Part shown: piece after piece, positions 56,879 through 64,000 of the stretch
Position numbering within the stretch: position 1 is the first letter of the stretch
How the letters are laid out: every line of letters starts with the position of its first letter
NCBI RefSeq assembly: GCF_029867415.1
Contig: NC_081185.1
Coordinates: 79,333,553-79,397,552, forward strand
Reading direction: 5' to 3'
Origin: Vicia villosa
Taxonomy: Eukaryota > Streptophyta > Magnoliopsida > Fabales > Fabaceae
DNA: 64,000 nucleotides
Translations under genes and position numbers: made by a program
Notes under the pieces: generated by a model
Database searches by the model: none
The model's input: only the letters and a program-made list of their open reading frames with translations
Told to the model about the DNA's origin: nothing

Positions 56879-57846
56879 TGTTTACGGTGATTTCCGGTAA
56901 ACAACCGCTAGTCTTCCAAACTATAATAAATATGATTTGGTTACTTGCAGGATCGACTAGATTGATCCTAGGACACATAGTCAAGAAGATTGTTATCAAT
57001 GTTCATTTGAATCATATTCGTAATTTGTCCTCTTCGATGAGTATTGTTTGATTCAAGAATCTTGGTAATTGCTTCGTTACATGTAATTATAACTTCAACA
57101 AGAAAGATAAATAACATAACATATGAAACTTAAAGATTGTTAAAACATAAAGAATCTTAAACTGCAGAAACGTTAAAGACTTTAAAAGTAAATGATCATG
57201 AAAGTAAATTTGGAAGTAAAATAAAGATACAGGAATGTAAATGACAAGAAATAAATGGAATGCAGTAACTCAGAAATGTATTCGAAAATGAAATACAATA
57301 CACATGTATTAAAATGGTGGTGTCATACGTACATTTTCTCAGCGAACTCTTTCTCGTAACACTTGATACTTGAGTAAATATGTGAGTGATTTGTACAAAA
57401 TGAACACACAGAATCCTAACATTAAGACTCCTATTTATACTAGTTTCGACCTTAACGGTCCTATACTAATCTGCTGCCACGTTTCTCATCAGAACTTCCA
57501 GCGAAGCCATCTGTTATTGAACGGTTACGAAACCGTCTTCGAATTTCAAATCTTCCCGCCTGAGTCCATCTTCGACGCGTGGCAGTGTAAAAACACTATG
57601 AAACACGCTAAGTAGTAATACTTGAATATATACTTTATAAATTTTGTCTAAGTCCCGAAGACATATGCTTTCATTAGTCTTTCAGTGTTCACTATCTTCA
57701 ACGAACTTAGAAGTCTGTATCTTCGAGGCATGACCATCAGTAGCCATTCTTTTACTTTTTAAGGGATGGCCATCAGTAACCATCTTTCCTTCGATTCTCA
57801 ACTCCTTCGAAGGACAAACAACATAAAACGAAATCTTCAGTTAACA
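56879..57846 (-). mobile_element. 3' LTR of right-hand Tat element (968 bp)
   Basis: On the minus strand it starts TGTTAACTGAAGATTTCG at 57846 and ends ACCGTAAACA at 56879. It is collinear with the LTR at 49400-50296 but clearly diverged. TATA box inverted at 57430-57441. Confidence 0.8.
57430..57441 (-). promoter_or_regulatory. Tat LTR TATA box (inverted)
   Basis: CCTATTTATACT on the plus strand reads as AGTATAAATAGG on the minus strand, matching 49768-49777. Confidence 0.65.
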
Positions 57847-58285
57847 AATTGCCCCCAATAAATGCCTGTTTCGAGAATCAACAGAAATAGGCGTTTCTTG
57901 TCATTATAAGATTTCGTTTTTATGATCTTTGAAAGTTCCAAGACTGCGGACTAACGTCATAATCACTGATAACACTGTTTCCGAAACGTCTTGTCATTTT
58001 CAAAGATGTCTTCTCATAACCTACATTCCCACGTTTTAACCTTACTTCCTGATCATTACTCCTACATACTAGGAGTGAAGCTAACTCATTCAACCGCCGT
58101 TGGATTAAATCACCAGCCGCCACGTGTCTCTCGGGTTTTACCCAAAAGATTTAAAAAGGTTTCCGTTAAACCTTTAAATACTTGATCTTGTGCCTCTATA
58201 CCGCCTTTCATTCATCTTCTTCACCGAAAAATTGAAACATCTTCACTCTTTTTAGAATCTTGTCCTTTTAATCAAAAATTTCTCC
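57847..58285 (+). promoter_or_regulatory. upstream region of the antisense five-exon gene
   Basis: 439 bp between the LTR and the ATG at 58286. Contains CCTTTAAATACTTG (about 58168-58181), a TATA-like word, then a C/T-rich leader (CATTCATCTTCTTCACC) typical of plant 5' leaders. This suggests the gene has its own promoter pointing away from the LTR. Confidence 0.5.
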
Positions 58286-61200
58286 ATGGCTTCATCTTCA
58301 AATGTTCTTCAACCCGCTTTGAAGCTCCAATCAACAACACGTTCTGGGGAACGAGAGTTCGTTCCAAACCCTAACACTGAAGAAATACGCGCTATTTACG
58401 CTTCCCAGGTAATCATTCCCTTTGAACTCTCTGGAAAAACTCTTGCCTTTATGGGTCCGTTACCGAGTGAAAGTATCCAATCTGTGAATAAATTCTTCCC
58501 TGCTTATTACAAAACTAGACCATTAGTTAGCAAAGTTAAGATAGATGAAGACGGTCGTTCTCCTTTAGGCAAATCTGCTAATGTTGAGGAAACTTCAACT
58601 GCAACCCCTTTAGCTTTAACCAAAATTAGGTTAAACTATATGACCAATTCTGTAAAAGTTTTTAGGTCAATCCCTTTAGCCAAAGATCCTGACTTGTACT
58701 ATGCCTGGCTAGAAAAGGTAGAGAAACAAAAAGGATCCTTCTGGAAAACATTAGGAATATACGATTTGATTCAACTGTCAAGAACGGGTTTAGAATACAA
58801 CCAACCCATGTTAGTAGCAGCGGTTCATTTTTGGGATGCTTCTCACAACACCTTCCATCTCCCATGTGGAATGGTTACCCCCACGCTTTTCGACGTGGCC
58901 GCTATTACAGGACTTCGACCAACTGGCGAAACCTTTGATCCCAATGACATGGATAATGACACTATAGGTTTCAACGATTCGCAAGTTACTTACACGGCAT
59001 TCATCCAGAAACACCATATTACCGCCGAAGCGACAGTATCTGATGAAGAGCATATTGCTTTTCTAGCATTATGGCTTTCACGGTGCGCCTTCTGCTCAAG
59101 ATCTATCCAGGTTGCAAAGAGGTACCTTTGCATGGCTAATCAGTTGCATGCTGGTAGAAAACTCAACCTCAGCCAACTACTTCTAGGGTCTCTTTACGAA
59201 AACCTTAGTGAAGCTGCAAACCTTACCAAGAATTTCAAATCTGGTAGTTTACTTTACGCTGGTCCTTTCTGGCTATTGCAACTGTGGCTTAATGCTACAT
59301 TCGAAACTCATCTTCCCTTTCGAGGAGATGTCAATGAGGAAGATAGCAAAATCAAGAATCGAACTATAGAAGGAACCAGGTTAGCTTACCTAACTCCAAA
59401 AGAGGAAATGGGAAAGCTTCATGAACATTTCTTGGCGTATTCAATGATGTTTGCTCGGCGTGATCAGTTCGATCCTTCCATGGCCCCATTTGCACACAGA
59501 ATAATAGGTCCTGAATGGTTTACCCGAAAATTTCCACCGACATCTCAAGATCAGCAAACTGAATCCATGGAAATTTGGAAAGCCTTCCTGACTCCAAGGT
59601 TGCTTTCCCAACGTCTTCGACCGTCGAAAGGTCAATGTACCCTCATGTGCTATCAACCAAATTTGGTCTCGAGGCAGTTTGGGCTAACTCAAATAATACC
59701 CAAGTGCTTATATGAGAAAAGGAACCATATGTGTTTCCACACTTTGTATTTGACTGAAGAAGAATGTGAACAAAAAATCAACAAATATACTGGCGTCACC
59801 AACCTTTCTCCTATTCCTTTCGAACCTTCTTTCTACTCTACACCAGATTTCCATCAATGGTGGACAGAGTATTATAGCTCTCAAATTTTTGATGCTGATA
59901 GCCTTGCTCAAGAACTAACCGCAGCTTTCACTGATGTGCAGGAGAACTTCAAAAAAGGTACTTCAACTCATATTAAAGAAATCCAAGCTTTTCAAAAATT
60001 CTTTGAAACTATCTATAGGCCTGATGATCTTAGTCGGACCGTTCGTGAGGCTGCAGTCACTTTGTGCGAAAAATTTTCCACCAAACTAGATAAATTGAAA
60101 TTGCCCTCGTATGTTCGACCAGAACTACGTTATGAAGTGGCTTTCAAACTTAATCCTCCAAAATTCCCTCCACTACCAAGTGCTGATTTTGGTGTGACTC
60201 TAAGTCCTCCTTTCCCAGACTGGTTTGTGTGTGGGAATGCTCTCAAAATTCTTCAAGAGAGTGCTAAAAAACGCGCTGAACGAGTGGTCCCGACTAAGCA
60301 TACCTTGGATACTTTCAAAGGACATCTTCATATAGATCTTAAACATGTCCGTGTCCTGACTCCAATACCTGAAGGTTTGAATTAAGATAATCTTTTTCGA
60401 CTGACTTTTCTTTTCTTTTACTGATATACTGATTTCAGTCTCAACTACAGCTGTTGCACGAAGGAGGAAGATTAAGGAAGCTTCTGCCCCAAAAGAGTCT
60501 GAGACATCTAAAAGCGACAAACCAAACGAAAGTGATTCGATCGTCACGGATAAGAAGCCCACGGTAAATACTTATCTCATACTCTCAATCTTGTACAATT
60601 CTGTGATTGGTACTCATCTTTCTCATCTTTCACTTGCCAGAGCTCGAAACCCCCAACGGGTTCGAAGCGTAAAGCTTCTTCGACCAATGCCTCAGATGGT
60701 GAAGACAAATCTCCTCCTCAAACTAGACAAGGACAGAAAAAGAAACACAAAGCTGTTACCCCTTCAAGAAAAGGGAAAAAGGCAAGTCCTTCAAAAGCTG
60801 CTTCTCCTGGCAATAAGGCGTCTTCTGAAGAATCTCCTTTGAAGACTGCTTGCAATGCTCTTGTTTTGGAAAGTCATAACTCAAGCCCAGACAATAATCC
60901 ACCCAAGGTATCTTGCGTTTGTCTTACATATTATCTTGTAATTTTAACTAACTAATTGCACTGGCATTTTACCTTGTTATTGCAGGATGATGCTGGCACT
61001 GCTACTTCTGGTTTCAAAGACCCTGGCCTCACCATTGATGTTGATAAACTTTATGGTAATTGTTAAATTTCAACTTTCGTCAATTAAAACTTTCGAAGGC
61101 TTAACCTCACGATTAACTTGGCTTCGTTCGAAACAGATACTTCTCAAGCTAGAACCCATGTTCTCTCACCAGTCTTTGAAGACGTTAGGCCAATTGCCAC

Positions 61201-62215
61201 TATATTGCCTAATGAGCCAATCGAAGAAAGCCAATCTACTGACGAATCCCCACCTACTCATCAAGGAAAAGATTTGGAAGAGGATCATCCATTCTCCGGC
61301 AGCGACAATGTGAACCAGCAATCACATGGCAACGAAGATTCTGCATCAGAGAAAGATGCCATGGAGGAGATTTCTCAACCAGAAAGACCAATCTCTCAAG
61401 GAACTTCGACTCCCGATGTAAAAACTATTCCTGAGACAACTTCGACGCCTGCCCCTACGAAGCCTACTCCTTCGGAGCTTGAACAACTTAAACAAACTGA
61501 TCCTCTTGGGTTCCTAAAGGCTATCATGAATGTGAATACTTCTTCACTTTCGGAGCCTGATGTCTCTCCAGCTGTAACTGCAGATTCTAGTGACAAGGAA
61601 GATACTCCTAATCTTCTTCGACAGATAAAAGAGAGATTCTTTGGGGTCAATCTTGTAGATGTTCTCAACCGGGACCCTGTTAAAAGCTACAACTTAAATC
61701 AACTTTTAAAGAAAGTAGATTTGCTTCAAGTTTCCCCAGAAGTCTCAGAGATGATTGTTCTGCTAGGCTCTCTCCTTGAACAACTCCAAGCTGACATTCT
61801 TCGAAAGCACAATGTCGAGAAAGAATTATCTGAGATAGTGGCCTCTCATGACTCTTCATGGAATTCTGCTGTGGAAGCCACAAAACAAGGTGAAGCCCTC
61901 AAGCTTAAACATTCGGCGAATCAAAAAGCCATTGATGAATATGAGAAGAAAATCAGCTCCTGGAAACAAGAAATAAAAATGCTCGAGGGCAAGATAAAGG
62001 AAGCTGAAAGTAGCCAAGCAGCCCTCCAAGAATCTAATCAACAAGATTTGCTCGAAGTGGTGCAGTCAGGAATCAAACATTTCGAGACTGCACAAAAGTT
62101 AGTGCCAGAGATCGAAAAGTTGAAGAAACAAAGGGCACTAATTGAACTTCGAATGTCCTCATGGGAAACTCAATATCTGAAGATCAAAAGGGATCTCCCT
62201 GAGGACTTTAGCTAG
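58286..62215 (+). CDS. five-exon antisense accessory gene, plant-mobile-domain-like (about 1209 aa)
   Basis: Exons 58286-60374, 60439-60563, 60641-60907, 60986-61055 and 61137-62215 (stop TAG). All four introns (64, 77, 78 and 81 bp) begin GT and end AG after T-rich tracts, and phases 1, 0, 0, 1 match across every junction, totalling 1210 codons. Residues ~130-470 resemble the plant mobile domain (aminotransferase-like region of MAIN/MAIL proteins): LPCGMVTPTLFDVAAITGL near 192-210 and a W-rich helix near 330. Residues ~697-830 are Lys/Ser/Pro-rich with nuclear-localisation-like clusters (RRRKIK; KKKHK). The last exon has an acidic Pro/Thr/Ser-rich stretch followed by a coiled coil (~1060-1195). 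It lies opposite to the strand of the surrounding Tat pol. No stops or frameshifts. Function unknown; host mobile-domain proteins act in silencing and meristem maintenance, but a shared role is speculation. Alternative: a host gene captured by the element. Confidence 0.82.
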
Positions 62216-62768
62216 ATGTCTTCAATCTTGTTTTATTTGTTGGATTTTTATTTTGTAATCGAGACATATAATATTTGTACGCCTGACTCCCATTTCTATC
62301 TATAATATTTGCTTGCACTAATTTTAACAACTCTTTCAATTTTCTGCCAAATATATCTTTAGATTTCCTATAGTGCATTTATTAAATACAACATGTAGAA
62401 CCTGAACATCCTTCGCAGCACTCTTGCCTCTAGACTTGACGTTTCCACTTCTCCTAGCCATAATCATTATTAAAAGTGACGTCATTTTCTCCAAAACGTC
62501 GGTTTTTAAGACGTGCGTGCATCAGTTTAATGATTACTTCTCAACTTCCAAGGGCGGGAAACGGCGGAGGCCATAACTTCTTACTTTGAAAAACGAACCG
62601 CAGTCTAATCACTCATTAAAAATGTAAAACCAACCTTCAGTATTCTCCTTCTATATAAAGGGTTCCATATCACTTTTATTTCTTCATTCAAGTATTTCTT
62701 CCTCAAACCAAAACACAGAAAAAAGAGAAAACACAACTCTTTCCTCTCAAACACCATTTTTCCCTGAA
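62216..62768 (+). promoter_or_regulatory. intergenic region with promoter of the 244-aa gene
   Basis: The 3' flank of the five-exon gene (AT-rich, AATC/TATAATATTT words) followed by a promoter-like stretch: TATATAAAGG at about 62652-62661, about 107 bp before the ATG, and an A-rich leader. No other gene. Confidence 0.6.
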
Positions 62769-63503
62769 ATGGCTGGAATTCTCTCCTTTAACGATCTCAA
62801 AGCTCTCATCAAGAGTGAGTTCAGACTTGATGAGGCTGAACTTGTTCGTCATTTCATTAACATTGAAAATCTCTTTGCTAATCAGGAACTGAACTTCTAC
62901 TTTGAGGAAGTCCTGGAGGGTGCCATCTACCCTAACATGGTGGCAGAGTTTTGGATGAATGCGTCTTTACGCATGGATCCTGAAGGTAGAGCCACCATTG
63001 ATTCATCCGTTCGACATGCTCACCTTAGCATTACCCCCACCACTATTGCCAATCTCATAAGATGCAATAACTCCGGAGCAACTTTTGATGATAATGTTCT
63101 CAGCATGACTACTCATATCATGTTGAGAACACTCATGGACAGTGATCGCTACAGCGCACAAACCATCAGGATTTGGCACCAAATGCTCGTAGGCAACTTT
63201 CAACCTCGGGTGATTGATGAGAATAACATCATGGTTGAAGATCTGGAGTTTATTCTCTGTGGTATTCGGGGAAGAAAGATTAACATACCTTTGATGATCT
63301 TCAAAGGTCTTGTCAAAGCTGTTGCTATCGGCGTGGACCGTCGAGAAAGTGTAACTTGTCTTCCATACGGGAGACTCCTTAGTTACATTTTTCTCAAGAA
63401 AGGCGTAGTGAGAAGAATGCGTGATTCTGGGGCTAGGGACATGTTCGAAGCTGAACCTGTTCCTGTGCTATCTCTGGAAAGTCTAGACGCCAGAATTAAC
63501 TAG
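62769..63503 (+). CDS. antisense accessory gene, putative plant transposon protein-like (244 aa)
   Basis: A single uninterrupted ORF, ATG to TAG, preceded by its own TATA box and placed between the five-exon gene and the end of pol (minus strand, stop at 63741). Residues ~50-180 fit the plant family annotated as putative plant transposon protein (Transposase_32-like): a MVAEFWMNA block near 58-66, a segment on a conserved Ser/Ala-rich turn near 80-100, and IWHQMLVGNFQPR near 136-148. No DDE triad or other catalytic site is visible, so the family name should not be read as transposase activity. No signal peptide or membrane segment. Family assignment is from memory of motif pattern and needs a profile search. 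Confidence 0.65.
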   Translation: MAGILSFNDLKALIKSEFRLDEAELVRHFINIENLFANQELNFYFEEVLEGAIYPNMVAEFWMNASLRMDPEGRATIDSSVRHAHLSITPTTIANLIRCNNSGATFDDNVLSMTTHIMLRTLMDSDRYSAQTIRIWHQMLVGNFQPRVIDENNIMVEDLEFILCGIRGRKINIPLMIFKGLVKAVAIGVDRRESVTCLPYGRLLSYIFLKKGVVRRMRDSGARDMFEAEPVPVLSLESLDARIN

Positions 63504-63740
63504 CGAGTCTAGGTTTAATCTTTTTATATGTCTATGCCTTCCTCTCTTTTTGTAATCTCAGATCCTATTTCTGGATCTTTTTGTAATGAAATGTATTTCC
63601 ATGCTTGCAATGAAAAGAATATTTTGGTGTTTTGATTTTTCTTTCCATAATTCTTTCTGATTCTAAAGCCATTTTGATCAATGTGAAGTATATTTTGACA
63701 CATGCCTGACCATTTTGGCTTTTCGTAGTACTTTGAGTGT
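63504..63740. other. spacer between convergent 244-aa gene and pol
   Basis: 237 bp of T-rich sequence. The two genes converge here, so it must hold the 3' end of the plus-strand transcript (TTTTTGTAATGAAATG at about 63568-63590 is a plausible polyadenylation context). Confidence 0.5.
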
Positions 63741-64000
63741 CTACGTCTTTGCAATCTTTACTTCATGCATGCTAGGTTTATATCTCTTCAAGTATTTCCC
63801 GTTCACTCTTAAGATCCTGCGATCTTCTGCTAACTCTTCAATTTCGTAGGCATTGTTCGAGAATACTTTTAAGATTCGAAAGGGTCCTTCCCAATGTGGG
63901 GACCATTTACCAAGTGCCTGATTCTTTCGATCTATAGGTAGAATAACTTTCCAAACTAGATCATTATTAACAAAAGTTTTACCTTTCACCTTTTTGTTAT
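63741..64000 (-). CDS. pol: C-terminus of Tat-lineage pol (integrase tail), partial
   Basis: The open frame runs in from the window edge on the minus strand and ends at 63741. It is the post-core tail of gypsy integrase: a K-V-K...F..NDLVWK block, then LGKWSPHWEGPFRI, and NGKYLKRY near the end, the same arrangement as residues ~1090-1150 of the Ogre pol. There is no chromodomain. Because the frame is open through 64000, the first visible Met or GTG is not the start. This identifies the element's polarity and proves the two upstream genes are antisense. Confidence 0.9.
   Translation of the reverse strand, partial: NKKVKGKTFVNNDLVWKVILPIDRKNQALGKWSPHWEGPFRILKVFSNNAYEIEELAEDRRILRVNGKYLKRYKPSMHEVKIAKT

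Larger units (their letters stand above)
56879..64000 (-). mobile_element. 3' half of a Tat-lineage element with antisense genes
   Basis: Read on the minus strand: end of pol (from beyond 64000 to 63741), an antisense 244-codon gene, an antisense five-exon gene, polypurine tract (reverse complement of TTGCCCCCAATAAATG at 57850-57865), then a 3' LTR 57846-56879. The gene order and LTR match the decayed copy at 12540-50296. Antisense extra ORFs between pol and 3' LTR are documented in Tat-lineage plant retrotransposons. The element continues beyond the window, so completeness is unknown. Confidence 0.85.

Overview
This is plant nuclear DNA made almost entirely of nested LTR retrotransposons; I see no ordinary host gene. 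Roughly 5-kb LTRs that begin TGTCATACCCC, a primer site starting TGGCGAC, an extra ORF upstream of gag and a probable intron between the protease and reverse-transcriptase ORFs point to Ogre (Ty3/gypsy, Tat lineage). Together with a SIRE/Maximus-type copia element they suggest a legume of tribe Fabeae (pea, vetch, lentil or grass-pea group). The species is an inference from element types.

Layout. 1-6937: 3' end of one Ogre-like element, with a 46-bp minisatellite of about 32 copies in its 3' untranslated region, a polypurine tract and a 5.1-kb 3' LTR. 6938-~12531: remainder of an older Ogre-like LTR into which that element inserted; it also carries a SIRE-like solo LTR (8005-9235, TSD CCTCA). 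~12540-15226 and 47303-50296: a decayed, 5'-truncated Tat-lineage element (PR/RT/RNase H to the left, integrase, a remnant antisense ORF and the 3' LTR to the right). It is split by a complete young Ogre (15227-47297, TSD ATGCT), which is itself split by a complete, very young SIRE-type copia element (26799-36340, TSD GAATT). 50297-56878: a mosaic of truncated copia pol (minus strand), LTR pieces of an iMet-primed element with almost no interior, and an unclassified insertion. 56879-64000: the 3' half of another Tat-lineage element on the minus strand.

The most interesting part is 58286-63503. On the strand opposite to that element's pol there are two intact genes. One is a five-exon gene for about 1209 residues with a plant-mobile-domain-like N-terminus and a coiled-coil C-terminus; all four introns have GT-AG ends and all phases agree. 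The other encodes 244 residues and resembles the putative plant transposon protein family. A short remnant of the first gene lies antisense in the older Tat copy at 48540-48942, so this is a family trait and not a chance host-gene fragment.

How the parts work together. Ogre ORF1, gag-pro and RT-RH-aRH-IN form one sense transcription unit driven by the 5' LTR. The candidate intron 36425-36788 would join gag-pro to pol in frame if the copia insertion were absent. The SIRE-type element carries gag and pol in overlapping frames. A second unexpected signal is a 23-bp repeat in the Ogre 3' untranslated region whose core is complementary to the element's own primer-binding site.
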